From Streptomyces sp. PT12 (GTDB lineage Bacteria; Actinomycetota; Actinomycetes; Streptomycetales; Streptomycetaceae): a stretch of 64,000 nt of DNA. The position numbers and the translations under genes are program-made. Below the pieces are notes generated by a model that saw only the letters and a list, made by a program, of their open reading frames with translations, was not told the origin of the DNA and did no database searches. Of the stretch, positions 53,351-64,000 are shown in pieces; within the stretch, counting starts at the first letter, position 1; every line of letters begins with the position of its first letter. The stretch spans positions 1 through 64,000 of the forward strand of contig NZ_QEST01000081.1 of the NCBI RefSeq assembly GCF_003311645.1, in the 5' to 3' direction.

Positions 53351-54577
53351 GTGGACCCCTCGGTGACGCCAAGTCGCAGACGGTGGCGCCGCTGGGTCAT
53401 GTCGGGCGAGCCCGCGCTCCGGATCGGCCGCCTGAACCTGGCCTGGCTGCTGCCGACCGGGCTGCTCGTCACCATCGCCGCCGTGGACACGCAGACCTCG
53501 GGCGACCTCAGGATCGTCACCTGGATCGTGCTGGTGCCCGGCATCGCGGCGGCGCTGTGCGGGGTGGTGGCCACGGCCCTGTTCGCCGCGGGCGCCGCCG
53601 CCCTCTTCGCGCTCCTCGACCAGGCCCACGAGTACCGCTACCACCGCGGCGCCGTCGACTTCTGGCTCGTGGTGGCGGGCGGGCTGCTCGCCGTGCTCGC
53701 CGCGTGGCTGCGCCGCCGCGCCCGCGACCTGCTGGTGAGCGTGGAGAACGCGGCCGACGCGACCCGGCTCGCGGTGCTGCGCCCGATCCCGCGGGGGGCG
53801 GGGGGCCTCGAGTCGGCCAGCGTCTACCTGGCGGCGGACAGCGCGGCCCGGGTGGGCGGCGACTTCTTCGACATCCAGCCGTCGCCGCACGGCACGCGCG
53901 TGATGCTCGGCGATGTGCAGGGCAAGGGAACGTCCGCGGTGGACGCGGCGGCGGCGCTGCTGAGCGCGTTCAGGGAGGCCGCGTACTACGAGCGGGAGCT
54001 CGCGGCGGTGGCGTGGCGCCTGGAGACCAGGATGCGGCGGCACAACTACTACATCGCCGCGCTCGGCCAGCCCGACGCGCGCTTCACGACGGCGGTGCTG
54101 GTGTCGTTCCCCCCGGCGGACACCGGCTGGATCGAGCTGGTCAACTTCGGGCACCCCGGGCCGCTCGCCCTCGGCGGCGCGGAGCGCGTGCGGCGGCTGC
54201 CCGAGGGCGAGGGGGCGCCGCTCGGCATGGTCGACCTGGTGGCCGGGGTGGAGGGGCACAGGTGGGCGGGGTGGCCGCCGACGCGACGGGTGCCGTTCGG
54301 GCGGGGGGAGACGCTGCTGCTGTTCTCGGACGGGGTGACGGAGGCGCGCGACCGGTCGGGCGCGTTCCTGCCGCTGACCGACCGGCTCGAGGAAGACGAC
54401 GACACCGCGCCCGCCACCGTGGTGGACCGGGTCAGCCGGGCGGTGCTCGACCACACCAGGCGGCGCCTGGCCGACGACACGGCGGTTCTCGCGGTGCGCA
54501 GGACGGAGCACCGGGGGGACGAGGGCATCGCGCCCTACGCGTTCCCCGAGCCGCCGCCCGGGGTGCCGCGCGGCTGA
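53351..54577 (+). CDS. Membrane-linked PP2C/SpoIIE-type Ser/Thr phosphatase
   Basis: 408 aa. N-terminal three to four membrane segments (about 25-115), then a PPM/SpoIIE domain: RVGGDFFDIQP (metal Asp), VMLGDVQGKGTSA (Asp-Gly pair), NFGHPGPLAL, LLLFSDGVTEARD and DDTAVLAV. It dephosphorylates serine or threonine in partners such as anti-sigma antagonists, with substrate unknown. GTG 53351 is used (GGAAGG upstream); ATG 53399 would also cover the domain. Divergent from recO. Confidence 0.88.
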   Translation: MDPSVTPSRRRWRRWVMSGEPALRIGRLNLAWLLPTGLLVTIAAVDTQTSGDLRIVTWIVLVPGIAAALCGVVATALFAAGAAALFALLDQAHEYRYHRGAVDFWLVVAGGLLAVLAAWLRRRARDLLVSVENAADATRLAVLRPIPRGAGGLESASVYLAADSAARVGGDFFDIQPSPHGTRVMLGDVQGKGTSAVDAAAALLSAFREAAYYERELAAVAWRLETRMRRHNYYIAALGQPDARFTTAVLVSFPPADTGWIELVNFGHPGPLALGGAERVRRLPEGEGAPLGMVDLVAGVEGHRWAGWPPTRRVPFGRGETLLLFSDGVTEARDRSGAFLPLTDRLEEDDDTAPATVVDRVSRAVLDHTRRRLADDTAVLAVRRTEHRGDEGIAPYAFPEPPPGVPRG

Positions 54578-54585
54578 GCCCTCAC

Positions 54586-54641
54586 GGCCCTGCCGTCTCG
54601 GCCCTGCCGTCTCGGCCCTGCCGTCTCGGCCCTGCCGTCTC
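54586..54641 (+). repeat. 14-bp tandem repeat, four copies
   Basis: GGCCCTGCCGTCTC repeated four times exactly (54586-54599, 54600-54613, 54614-54627, 54628-54641), 8 bp after the phosphatase stop and just upstream of the leuA leader. No gene content. Confidence 0.9.
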
Positions 54642-54695
54642 GGATGCTGATACGGCCGAGGCGTGTGGCACCGGGGGGATTAGGCTGGGCAGGCG

Positions 54696-56551
<1,856 letters not shown>

Positions 56552-56655
56552 AGCAGAGGCGCCCGCTTCGTGCCGACGCGCTACTGACGCGGACGCCCGC
56601 CTGTGGTTAACATCACGCCCACGGCAGAGTCGCCGGTGGGTTACGGAGGTACGGC

Positions 56656-57300
56656 GTGGTGCATCCCCGGGTGGCGGGCGTCCGCACGGCCTGGCGCGTG
56701 CTGGACGACGGTGATTTCTTCTGCGCGGCCTGCGGCGGCGACCGCTGCTACCGGCGGCTCGGCGGGCGGCGCAGGCTGACCGTCCTCGGGGTGCCGGTGC
56801 TGCCGCGCGGCAGGGCCGAGCCCGTCGTCGAGTGCGTCTCGTGCCGCGGCCACTTCCCGCTCACCGCCCTCGACCGGCCCACCACGACCCGGCTCTCCGC
56901 GCTGCTGCGCGACGGCGTCCACACGATAGCGCTGGCGCTGCTCGCCGCGGGCGGCGGCGCGGGCGCGGCGGGGTCGGCCGCGCGGCGGGCGGCCGTCGAA
57001 TCGATCCGCGCGGCGGGCTTCCCCGACTGCACCGAGGAGCGCCTGCTGACGCTCCAGGCCGCGCTCGGCGCGAAGAGCCTTCCGCTGCTCGACCGCGAGG
57101 TCAGGGCGACCCTCTCGGAGCTGACCCCGCACCTGGCGTCGCCGGGCCGCGAGTCGCTGCTGCTGCACGGCGCGCGCATCGCCCTGGCCGACGGCCCGTA
57201 CCACGCCACGGAACGCGCCATGCTCGGCGCGGTCGGCGAGGCGCTGCGCCTGTCCCCCTCGGACACCGAACGGCTGCTCGCGACGGCGCTCTCGGCGTAA
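56656..57300 (+). CDS. TerB-family protein with N-terminal zinc ribbon
   Basis: 214 aa. CAACGGDRCYRR and CVSCRGHFPL near the N-terminus form a zinc ribbon; the rest is a TerB-like helical domain (LLHGARIALADGPYHATERA). GTG 56656 follows GGAGG; the next codon is also GTG. Found next to era in streptomycetes. Described as tellurite-resistance-like, but actual function unknown. Confidence 0.8.
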   Translation: MVHPRVAGVRTAWRVLDDGDFFCAACGGDRCYRRLGGRRRLTVLGVPVLPRGRAEPVVECVSCRGHFPLTALDRPTTTRLSALLRDGVHTIALALLAAGGGAGAAGSAARRAAVESIRAAGFPDCTEERLLTLQAALGAKSLPLLDREVRATLSELTPHLASPGRESLLLHGARIALADGPYHATERAMLGAVGEALRLSPSDTERLLATALSA

Positions 57301-57359
57301 CGACGCCAACGCCCCCGACAGCCCCGACAGCCCCGACAGCCCCGTCGCCGGGGTCCACG

Positions 57360-58304
57360 TCAGAAGCCCAGGCGCCTCAGCTGCTTGGGGTCGCGCTGCC
57401 AGTCCTTGGCGACCTTCACATGCAGGTCGAGGAAGACCGGGGTGCCGAGCAGGGCCTCGATCTGGCGGCGCGCGGTGCTGCCGACGTGCTTCAGGCGCGC
57501 GCCCTTGGGCCCGATGACGATGCCCTTCTGACTGGGGCGTTCGATGAAGAGGTTCGCATGGATGTCGAGCAGCGGGCGGTCGGCCGGGCGGTCGTCGCGC
57601 GGCAGCATCTCCTCGACCACGACGGCGATCGAGTGCGGCAGCTCGTCCCGCACCCCCTCGAGCGCGGCCTCCCTGATCAGCTCGGCCACCATGACCTGCT
57701 CGGGCTCGTCCGTGAGGTCGCCCTCGGGGTAGAGCGGAGGCCCCTCGGGCAGCAGCGGCACCAGCAGGTCGGCGAGCAGCTCGACCTGGGCGCCCGAGAC
57801 GGCCGAGACGGGCACGATCTCGGCCCACTCGAACCCCGCCTCCTTGCCGAGGCGGTCCACGGCGATCAGCTGCTCGGCGAGCGCGTCCCGTTCGGCCAGG
57901 TCGGTCTTGGTGACCACCGCGACCTTGGGGGTGCGGCGGATCTGCGCGAGCTCGCTCGCGATGAAGCGGTCGCCGGGGCCGACCTTCTCGTTCGCCGGGA
58001 GGCAGAAGCCGATCGCGTCGACCTCGGCCCACGTCGCGCGCACCACGTCGTTGAGCCGCTGGCCCAGCAGCGTGCGGGGCTTGTGCAGCCCCGGGGTGTC
58101 CACGAGCACGAGCTGGGCATCGGGGCGGTGGACGATGCCGCGCACGGTGTGCCGCGTGGTCTGCGGGCGGTTGGAGGTGATCGCGACCTTGGTGCCGACC
58201 AGGGCATTGGTCAGCGTGGACTTGCCCGCGTTGGGGCGGCCGACGAAGCACGCGAAGCCGGAGCGGTGCCCGGCGGGTGCGGAGGAGGAGGCGGGGATGC
58301 TCAT
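57360..58304 (-). CDS. era: GTPase Era
   Basis: 314 aa. G1 GRPNAGKST, G2 TTRHTVRG region, G3 DTPGLHKPR, G4 TKTD and G5 SAVSG, then a C-terminal KH domain (KGIVIGPKGARLKHVGSTAR). It binds 16S rRNA and helps 30S subunit assembly. The ATG overlaps the upstream gene stop (ATGA, 58304-58301). Three 9-bp CAGCCCCGA repeats lie in the 59-bp gap before it on the opposite side. Confidence 0.96.
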   Translation of the reverse strand: MSIPASSSAPAGHRSGFACFVGRPNAGKSTLTNALVGTKVAITSNRPQTTRHTVRGIVHRPDAQLVLVDTPGLHKPRTLLGQRLNDVVRATWAEVDAIGFCLPANEKVGPGDRFIASELAQIRRTPKVAVVTKTDLAERDALAEQLIAVDRLGKEAGFEWAEIVPVSAVSGAQVELLADLLVPLLPEGPPLYPEGDLTDEPEQVMVAELIREAALEGVRDELPHSIAVVVEEMLPRDDRPADRPLLDIHANLFIERPSQKGIVIGPKGARLKHVGSTARRQIEALLGTPVFLDLHVKVAKDWQRDPKQLRRLGF

Positions 58305-58666
58305 GAGGCCGCGATCGTCGCACGGAGGACGCCGTCGGGGCCAGCCAGCAGCACGGGAACGCCCGCCCCGCCCAGGTCCCGCACCGCCGCCAGGTCGTCG
58401 TCTGGCAGCGTGCCGACCTCGCTGACGACCGAGGCGGCCTCCAGGCCGTCGGCGCCGCTGGCCACCGCCATCGCGACGGCGAGGCGCAGGGCGCTCAGCC
58501 GCAGCGAGTCGAGCGCCACCGTGGTCGCCACATAGGTCCGCCCCGTGGTGTCCCGCACCGCGGCCCCCTCGGCGACGCCGTTGCGGGCGCGCGCGCCACG
58601 GGCCAGGGTGATGATCTTCTTGTCCTCGGGATCGAGGGGCCCGGTCGGGTCAACGGCGTCAGTCAT
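58301..58666 (-). CDS. Cytidine-deaminase-like protein lacking zinc-site residues
   Basis: 121 aa. Matches the small proteins annotated as cytidine deaminase upstream of era in streptomycetes (ARARNGVAEGAAVRDTTGRTYVA, VALDSLRLSALRLAVAMA). The HAE and PCxxC zinc motifs of true deaminases are absent: the positions read VAL and no Cys pair is present. Catalysis is therefore unlikely. It overlaps era by ATGA, so it is co-translated with the GTPase. Confidence 0.75.
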   Translation of the reverse strand: MTDAVDPTGPLDPEDKKIITLARGARARNGVAEGAAVRDTTGRTYVATTVALDSLRLSALRLAVAMAVASGADGLEAASVVSEVGTLPDDDLAAVRDLGGAGVPVLLAGPDGVLRATIAAS

Positions 58667-58704
58667 GGCCCCGAGCTTAGGCCCTGCGCGGGCAGGGCCC
58701 CACG

Positions 58705-58744
58705 GGCCTCACGGCCTCATGGCCTCATGGCCTCATGGCCTCAC
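58705..58744. repeat. 8-bp tandem repeat, five copies
   Basis: GGCCTCAC/T repeated five times (58705-58744). The last copy overlaps the stop codon of the secreted-protein gene ending at 58741. Preceded by a short hairpin (GGCCCTGC with GCAGGGCC, 58680-58698). Confidence 0.85.
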
Positions 58745-59472
58745 AGGTCCGTGGTGCCCGGCTGATCGGGCCGCGGCACGGCGGTGCGGCCCGCGGCGAC
58801 CTCCTCGAGCTTCTCCACGGCCCGCTCGGCGAACGCCACGATGTCGCCCGAGTCCGAGTCGTCACGGCCCGCCTGGGCAACCCGCACGGTGTGCGCGCCG
58901 ACGCGGGCGATCACGACATCGGCGACGACCGGCGCCGTGGCCGACTCCCCCTCGACCCGCCGCTGGAAGCGAACGGCCAGGCTCTCCTCGCCCAGCTCGT
59001 CGACGGACGCGGCGTCCAGGCGTTCCGCGTCATAGGCCACGCGCACCCCGCCGCCCTCGGGCCCCTCGGTGGCGTGGAACGTCCGGCACGCGCCGTCCAC
59101 GGCGTCGCGCAGCGCGTCGAGCGAACGCCGCGCCCGGTCGGTGTCGCGGTGCGCGGCGGCCACGGTGGTGACGAACGGCCCGCTGCGGGTCCGCGCGAAC
59201 CCCGCCCGCGCGGCGGTCTTGGCGTCGGTGTCGAACAACTCACGGCAGCGGGACTCACTCGGGTCCGGCACACCGAACCCGCGCCTGGCGGCTGACCGCT
59301 CGCTGTCGCTGGCCCACCCGGCGGGAAAGTCCACGGCGTCGAGCAGCGCCTCGCGGAGCTGCTGCTCGCTGAGCGCGTCGGAGGCGAGGGGCCGCCCTGG
59401 CGCCAGGGCCAGGCTCAGCATGGCGATCCCCGCGACCACGGCTGTCTGAAGGTGCGTGTCCATGCCTCCCAT
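58741..59472 (-). CDS. Secreted or exported protein of unknown function
   Basis: About 243 aa. An N-terminal hydrophobic segment (AVVAGIAMLSLALAP) after a short charged start reads as a Sec signal peptide. The mature part is rich in Asp/Arg/Ala and has two Cys (ESRCRELF, GACRTFHA), suggesting one disulfide. ATG 59472 has a GGGGGG site nearby; ATG 59463 is an alternative. It lies between era and the CBS-domain gene. No family recognised. Confidence 0.6.
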   Translation of the reverse strand: MGGMDTHLQTAVVAGIAMLSLALAPGRPLASDALSEQQLREALLDAVDFPAGWASDSERSAARRGFGVPDPSESRCRELFDTDAKTAARAGFARTRSGPFVTTVAAAHRDTDRARRSLDALRDAVDGACRTFHATEGPEGGGVRVAYDAERLDAASVDELGEESLAVRFQRRVEGESATAPVVADVVIARVGAHTVRVAQAGRDDSDSGDIVAFAERAVEKLEEVAAGRTAVPRPDQPGTTDL

Positions 59473-59928
59473 GGCGCCCCCCGAACGCCCGTACGGCCAC
59501 CACGTGCGCCCCATTCGAGTGAGCGACGCCCTGCGGGCAGCGGGGGCCTCCGGCGGCGGGACGGGGGAAGACGGGCCACGACTGCCAGGGGCCCCGCCGC
59601 CCGCGGCCGGGGCCGCCCCGCGCCCCGCGCCCCGCGCCCCGCGCCCCTGGGGCCGGACCGGTGACCGGGGCGGGCCGGTGCCACGAAAGCGACAGCCGAA
59701 CGCCGCACGGGCCACACCGGCCCATCGCCTGGCCCCCACGGGAGACGGCGAGACGCCAAGGCGCCACCGCCCAGACCGAGACGCGCCCGCCAAGGCGCGA
59801 CCCCACCACCGACCACCGGCACCCCCGACGGACCACCCGCCGACCAACGGCCCCTCGCCGCCGAAGGCGGCGCGTCGTACCCCGCCGGAGGCGTGCCGCG
59901 GCGCGTCACGGCCCGCCGGAGGCGACGT
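59473..59928. other. 455-bp intergenic region, no gene recognised
   Basis: Very GC-rich region between the secreted-protein gene and the CBS-domain gene. Several long frames are open on both strands, but they are Pro/Arg-rich and lack ribosome-binding sites. It presumably holds the promoter of the secreted-protein gene. Confidence 0.5.
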
Positions 59929-61221
59929 TCACGCGAGCCGTACCGGCTCGACAAGCACCCGGTCGATCCTGTTGCGCCGTCCCGCGGGCGACTCCGCCGT
60001 CAGGCGCAGCGCGGACAGGCCCGTGCCGCCCTGCTCGGCCGAGACGTCCACCTCGGCCACCGCCCCCGCGATCGGCACCCGCCCCAGCGCCTTGGCCAGC
60101 AGGCCACCCACCGTCTCCACGTCCTCGTCCTCCAGGCGCAGCCCGTACAACTGCCCGAGCGCTCCGAGGTCGAGACGCGACGTCACGCGGTAGACGCCGT
60201 CGCCGACCGACTCCACCGGTGGCAGCTCCACGTCGTACTCGTCGGTGATCTCGCCGACGATCTCTTCCAGGATGTCCTCGATCGTCACCAGTCCCGCCGT
60301 GCCGCCGTACTCGTCGATGACGACCGCGACATGCGTGCGGTTGCGCTGCATCTCGCGCAGCAGATCCCCGGCGTTCTTGGTGTCGGGCACGAACGCCGCG
60401 GGTCGCATCACCGTCTCGACCAGCTCGGACTCGGCTTCGCGGCTGATGTGCACCTTCCGCGCCAGGTCCTTGAGGTAGACGATGCCGACGATGTCGTCGT
60501 CGCTCTCCCCCGTCACCGGGATCCGCGAGAAGCCGGAGCGCAGCGCGAGCGAGAGGCCCTGCCGCAGCGTCTTGTGGCGGTCGAGCGAGACGAGGTCGGT
60601 GCGCGGCACCATCACCTCGCGCACCAAGGTGTCGCCGAGCTCGAAGACGGAGTGCACCATGCGGCGTTCCTCGTCCTCGATCAGCGACTCGCGCTCCGCG
60701 AGGTCCACCATCGCCCGCAGCTCCGCCTCGGACGCGAAGGGCCCCCTGCGGAAGCCCTTGCCCGGGGTCAGGGCGTTGCCCAGGATGATCAGCGCCTGGA
60801 TCAGCGGGCCGAGCACGCGCGCCAGCGGGATCAGGACATACGACGCCGCCGTGACCGTGTTGAGCGGGTGCTGGCGGCCGATCGTGCGCGGCGAGACGCC
60901 GACGGCGACGAACGACAGCAGTAGCATCACGCCGAACGCCGCGGCCAGCGCCTGCCACACGTCGTCGAACTCCTGGAGGAACGCGTACGCCACGAGCACC
61001 GCCGCGGCCATCTCCCCGGCGACGCGCAGCAGGAGCGCGAGGTTCAGGTAACGCGCCGGGTCGGCGGCCACGAGCGCCAGCCGCTCCGCGCCGCGCCGCC
61101 CCTTGCGCTGCGCCTCCTCCGCGCGAAAGCCCGTGATCACCGCGAGCGCCGCCTCGGCGCACGAGGAGAGCCAGGCCACGATCAGCAGCCCGACGACGGA
61201 GACGAGCAGGGTGGCGGTCAT
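59929..61221 (-). CDS. Hemolysin-like CBS/DUF21 membrane protein
   Basis: 430 aa. N-terminal DUF21 membrane domain (three to four segments, [18 protein letters not shown]) followed by two CBS domains ([34 protein letters not shown]) and a C-terminal CorC_HlyC domain. Members are linked to Mg/Co efflux. The ATG overlaps the ybeY stop (ATGA, 61221-61218); phoH-ybeY-CBS is a conserved actinobacterial order. Confidence 0.93.
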   Translation of the reverse strand: MTATLLVSVVGLLIVAWLSSCAEAALAVITGFRAEEAQRKGRRGAERLALVAADPARYLNLALLLRVAGEMAAAVLVAYAFLQEFDDVWQALAAAFGVMLLLSFVAVGVSPRTIGRQHPLNTVTAASYVLIPLARVLGPLIQALIILGNALTPGKGFRRGPFASEAELRAMVDLAERESLIEDEERRMVHSVFELGDTLVREVMVPRTDLVSLDRHKTLRQGLSLALRSGFSRIPVTGESDDDIVGIVYLKDLARKVHISREAESELVETVMRPAAFVPDTKNAGDLLREMQRNRTHVAVVIDEYGGTAGLVTIEDILEEIVGEITDEYDVELPPVESVGDGVYRVTSRLDLGALGQLYGLRLEDEDVETVGGLLAKALGRVPIAGAVAEVDVSAEQGGTGLSALRLTAESPAGRRNRIDRVLVEPVRLA

Positions 61222-61715
61222 GTGGTGGTGGGGGCTGGGGACGGTCCCGGCAGGCCGCGCTCGGCGCGCCAGCCGTCCACGATGGCCTTCTGGAGCCCGA
61301 ACATCTCCGCCTTCTCGACCGTCTCCTCGTGGTCGTACCCGAGCAGGTGCAGCACCCCGTGCACGGTGAGCAGCTGGAGCTCGGCGTCCATGGAGTGGCC
61401 CGTGGGGGCCGCCTCACCCTGCCGACGGGCCACCTCGGGGCAGAGCACGACATCCCCGAGCAGGCCCTGGACCGGCTCCTCCTCGTCCCGCGAGGGCGGC
61501 CGCAGCTCGTCCATCGGGAACGACATCACATCGGTGGGTCCCGGCAGCTCCATCCACTGGAGGTGGAGCTGCTCCATCGCCGCCTCGTCCACCGCGATCA
61601 CCGAGAGCTCGGAAAGCGGATGGATCCGCATCCGGGTCAGGGCGTAGCGCGCGATGTCGAGGATGGCCCGTTCGTCGATCTCCAGGCCGGATTCGTTGTT
61701 GACCTCGATCGCCAT
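61218..61715 (-). CDS. ybeY: rRNA maturation RNase YbeY
   Basis: 165 aa. Zinc-binding signature [12 protein letters not shown] with three His ligands near residue 125; [14 protein letters not shown] precedes it. Endoribonuclease for 16S rRNA 3' end processing and quality control. It starts 12 bp after the phoH stop and overlaps the CBS-domain gene by ATGA. Confidence 0.96.
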   Translation of the reverse strand: MAIEVNNESGLEIDERAILDIARYALTRMRIHPLSELSVIAVDEAAMEQLHLQWMELPGPTDVMSFPMDELRPPSRDEEEPVQGLLGDVVLCPEVARRQGEAAPTGHSMDAELQLLTVHGVLHLLGYDHEETVEKAEMFGLQKAIVDGWRAERGLPGPSPAPTTT

Positions 61716-61727
61716 GATGAGGAGAGG

Positions 61728-62771
61728 CTACTTCCCGTTCCGGTCGCCGCCGCGGTCGCCGGTGCGTTCGCTGTTGCGGACGTCGAAGCGGTCGTAGGCG
61801 TCCACGATGCGGCCGACCAGCTTGTGGCGGACCACGTCCTGGCTCGTGAGGCGCGAGAAGTGCACGTCGTCGACGCCGTCAAGGATCTCCTGCACCTGGC
61901 GCAGGCCACTCTTGGTGCCGCCCGGCAGGTCGACCTGGGTCACATCGCCCGTGATCACGATCTTGGACTCGAACCCCAGGCGCGTGAGGAACATCTTCAT
62001 CTGCTCGGGGTTGGTGTTCTGTGCCTCGTCCAGGATGATGAACGCGTCGTTCAGCGTCCGGCCGCGCATGTACGCGAGCGGCGCGACCTCGATCGTGCCC
62101 GCGCTGAGCAGCCGCGGGATCGAGTCGGGGTCGAGCATGTCGTGCAGCGCGTCGTAGAGGGGGCGCAGATACGGGTCGATCTTCTCGTAGAGCGTCCCCG
62201 GCAGGAAGCCGAGCCGCTCCCCCGCCTCGACCGCGGGACGGGTGAGGATGATCCGGTTGACCTGCTTCGACTGGAGCGCCTGCACGGCCTTGGCCATCGC
62301 CAGATAGGTCTTGCCCGTGCCCGCGGGGCCGATGCCGAAGACGATCGTGTGGGTGTCGATCGCGTCCACGTAACGCTTCTGGTTGAGCGTCTTGGGGCGG
62401 ATGGTCTTCCCGCGGTTCGACAGGATGTTCTGCGTCAGGACCTGGGCCGGGCTGGCGCCCGAGCCCTCCTCGCCGCGCAGCATGCTGATCGACCGCTCCA
62501 CGGCGTCCTCGCTCAGCGGCTGCCCGGTCCGCAGGACGAGCATCATCTCGTCGAACAGGCGCTGAACCAGGCGGACATCGTCCTCCTCGCCGGTGGCGCT
62601 GATCTCGTTCCCCCGGACGTGGATGTCGGTGCCGGGGAAAGCCCGCTCGATGACGCGCAGCAGGGAGTCCCCGGAACCCAGCACCGTGACCATGGGGTGC
62701 TTGGCCGGCACGGTGAACCGGGCGGTGGCCTCGGCGCGGGCCGCTGGCTGGTGTGTGGGTGTCTGTGTCAT
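61728..62771 (-). CDS. phoH: PhoH-family ATPase
   Basis: 347 aa. Small N-terminal region with an Ala/Thr-rich lead, then the PhoH ATPase: GPAGTGKTYLAMAKAV (Walker A), RIILTRPAVEAGERLGFLPG, AFIILDEAQNTNPEQMK (Walker B) and KIVITGDVTQVDLP. The C-terminus is charged (GDRGGDRNGK). Conserved first gene of the phoH-ybeY-CBS operon; role probably in RNA metabolism with YbeY. Confidence 0.95.
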   Translation of the reverse strand: MTQTPTHQPAARAEATARFTVPAKHPMVTVLGSGDSLLRVIERAFPGTDIHVRGNEISATGEEDDVRLVQRLFDEMMLVLRTGQPLSEDAVERSISMLRGEEGSGASPAQVLTQNILSNRGKTIRPKTLNQKRYVDAIDTHTIVFGIGPAGTGKTYLAMAKAVQALQSKQVNRIILTRPAVEAGERLGFLPGTLYEKIDPYLRPLYDALHDMLDPDSIPRLLSAGTIEVAPLAYMRGRTLNDAFIILDEAQNTNPEQMKMFLTRLGFESKIVITGDVTQVDLPGGTKSGLRQVQEILDGVDDVHFSRLTSQDVVRHKLVGRIVDAYDRFDVRNSERTGDRGGDRNGK

Positions 62772-62863
62772 GGGCGGCCCACTGCGGACCTGCTCATCCC
62801 TCTCTGCGCTGGAGTATCCGTGAAGCCCAGGGTACGCCGCGGATCCGACAGAGCCACAGGAGA

Positions 62864-63574
62864 TTACCCAGCGCGATCGACCCTGTTCGTCGTGCTCTTG
62901 ACAACGCGCGCAGCGGTGCGGGACCGGCCGCGCGCGGCCGACTGGCCGACCACCGCGACGGCCAGCGCGAGCGCCGCCGCGGCCAGCAGCGCCCAGGCCG
63001 CGCCGAGCCCGATCAGGCCCGCACCGGCCGCCGCGCCCGCGCCCATCGTGGCCAGCACGACCGCCCGCCTGACCCACGGCTGACCGCGCCCGTCGGCCAT
63101 CAGCCCGGTGAGCGTGGAGGTGACCACGACCGTGGGAACGTCGCGGACGGCGAGGTGGCGCGCGGTCGCCGCCTGGCCGCCCAGGGCGAGCGCCAGCGCG
63201 CCCGAGACGAGCAACGCCCCCGTCTCGCCCGGGTGGTCGCGCGCCAGCAGCGCGGGCGCCGACCCGGCCACCAGCGCCACCACGGCGCACAGCAGCGCGG
63301 TGTGGCGGCCCGCCCAGACCTTCGGCGGCGCCGACCGCAGCGCGAGCCCGCCGAGCGCCGCGCCCGCCGCGAAGGCGGCGAGCACCACGGCGGGCCCGAG
63401 CACCGGCAGGCTCCCCGTGCCGGGCACGGCGGCGCCGAGGATGATCAGGTTCCCGGTCATGTTCCCGGCGAAGACGCCGCCGAGGGACAGAAAGCTGACC
63501 GCGTCGACCATGCCCGCGGCGAAGGTCAGCACCATCAGCAGGACGAGCGGCAAGCCCTGGCCCTGGCCTGGCAT
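62864..63574 (-). CDS. YoaK/DUF1275 membrane protein
   Basis: 236 aa with six or so membrane segments. The N-terminal MVDAVSFLSLGGVFAGNMTGNLI is diagnostic of DUF1275. The C-terminal tail is basic. It starts 2 bp after the stop of the PfkB gene, so they are co-transcribed. Function unknown. Confidence 0.88.
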   Translation of the reverse strand: MPGQGQGLPLVLLMVLTFAAGMVDAVSFLSLGGVFAGNMTGNLIILGAAVPGTGSLPVLGPAVVLAAFAAGAALGGLALRSAPPKVWAGRHTALLCAVVALVAGSAPALLARDHPGETGALLVSGALALALGGQAATARHLAVRDVPTVVVTSTLTGLMADGRGQPWVRRAVVLATMGAGAAAGAGLIGLGAAWALLAAAALALAVAVVGQSAARGRSRTAARVVKSTTNRVDRAG

Positions 63575-63576
63575 CG

Positions 63577-64000
63577 TCAGGTGGCGGTGCGGAAGCCGAG
63601 GGTCGGCACCGCCCTGCGGCGCGGCCAGGGCCTGGGGTCCTCGGGCAGCACGTCGCGCAGGAACGCGTACCGCTCCAGGGCCTGCCCGAGCGGCCCGCTC
63701 TCCGGGGTGAGCCGCCGCACCCGCTGCCACCACGCGGCGATCTCGCCCCACCCTGGCGCGGACAGGGAGCCGCCGAACTCCTGCACCGAGAGCGCCGCCG
63801 TGAGCCCGGCGAGCGCCAGCCGGTCGGCCAGCGGCCAGCCCGCGAGCGTCCCGGTGAGGAAGCCTGCGACGAAGACGTCGCCCGCGCCCGTGGTGTCAAG
63901 GGCCTCGACGACGATCGCGGGCACATCGGCCGTCTCCCCCGTGCCGCCGTCCACGGCGTACGCGCCGTCCGCGCCCATGGTCACCACGGCGAGTGGCACC
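63577..64000 (-). CDS. PfkB-family carbohydrate kinase, 3' part only
   Basis: The last 140 codons of a ribokinase/PfkB family kinase; the 5' part lies beyond the right edge. The PfkB signature 2 is intact (DTTGAGDVFVAGFLTGTL, with catalytic Asp), preceded by VVTMGADGAYAVDGG. The C-terminus ends with an Arg/Pro-rich stretch. Substrate cannot be told from this part. Directly upstream of the DUF1275 gene. Confidence 0.88.
   Translation of the reverse strand, partial: VPLAVVTMGADGAYAVDGGTGETADVPAIVVEALDTTGAGDVFVAGFLTGTLAGWPLADRLALAGLTAALSVQEFGGSLSAPGWGEIAAWWQRVRRLTPESGPLGQALERYAFLRDVLPEDPRPWPRRRAVPTLGFRTAT

Noticed and set aside
59460-60250. Plus-strand Pro/Arg-rich frames across the 59.5-60.2 kb gap
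   Set aside because: Low-complexity translation, no ribosome-binding site, and they overlap the CBS-domain gene.

Overview
The window looks like chromosome from a Streptomyces-type actinomycete. GC content is very high, third codon positions are almost all G or C, GTG and TTG starts are common, and genes are often coupled by ATGA, GTGA or TTGA overlaps. The right third carries a conserved actinobacterial housekeeping order: dusB-like, glyS, znuA/C/B, zur, uppS, recO, leuA with its leader peptide, era, CBS/DUF21 protein, ybeY, phoH. No tRNA, rRNA or CRISPR array was seen. All identifications come from reading the sequence; nothing was searched.

Left accessory part (1-20.8 kb). A helix-turn-helix regulator with a TPR-like C-terminus (1221-2429) lies upstream of three overlapping genes for small CxxC proteins (265-1117). 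Next is a minus-strand cassette of an 88-aa protein, a DUF6879 protein and a large STAND (NB-ARC/TPR) ATPase (3264-6558). It is bracketed by two diverged direct repeats of about 110 bp and surrounded by relics of small genes: a DUF4259 fragment, a frameshifted VOC gene and a DUF4259 gene with a one-base lesion. From 8.3 to 16.3 kb there is a signalling island: a transmembrane Ser/Thr kinase, a 1,024-aa RHS/YD-repeat protein, a second transmembrane kinase, and a translationally coupled protein that joins a NYN/PIN-like nuclease domain to an FHA domain. A divergent deazaflavin-oxidoreductase/TetR pair with two matching palindromic operators follows. The 3' end of that tetR runs into an IS30 transposase tail, and a graveyard of IS1182, probable ISL3 and IS110 remnants fills the stretch to 20.8 kb.

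Metabolic middle (21-46.5 kb). A xylan-utilisation locus holds a secreted GH10-CBM2 xylanase, a LacI regulator, and a sugar ABC transporter (binding lipoprotein, two permeases) with a GH3 beta-xylosidase. The layout matches the bxlR-bxlEFG-bxlA locus. TTCCGGAA-type sites lie in both promoter regions. An SDR gene with an altered active site follows. Then come a WXG100-like protein, a 727-aa partner and two tandem lipoproteins, preceded by a 13-bp minisatellite; an ArsR-type regulator; and the DUF2617-DUF4247-DUF350-aminopropyltransferase cluster. A ROK regulator is divergent from two coupled (alpha/alpha)6-type glycosidases. DusB and an aldo/keto reductase-TetR pair with a promoter palindrome finish this part.

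Housekeeping right part (46.7-64 kb). Glycyl-tRNA synthetase is divergent from the zinc importer across a Zur-box-like palindrome. Zur and uppS converge so tightly that they share a CTAG stop. RecO, a membrane-linked PP2C/SpoIIE phosphatase, leuA with a leucine leader peptide, a TerB-like protein, Era with an upstream cytidine-deaminase-like protein, and the phoH-ybeY-CBS chain follow. A PfkB kinase/DUF1275 membrane protein pair runs off the right edge.
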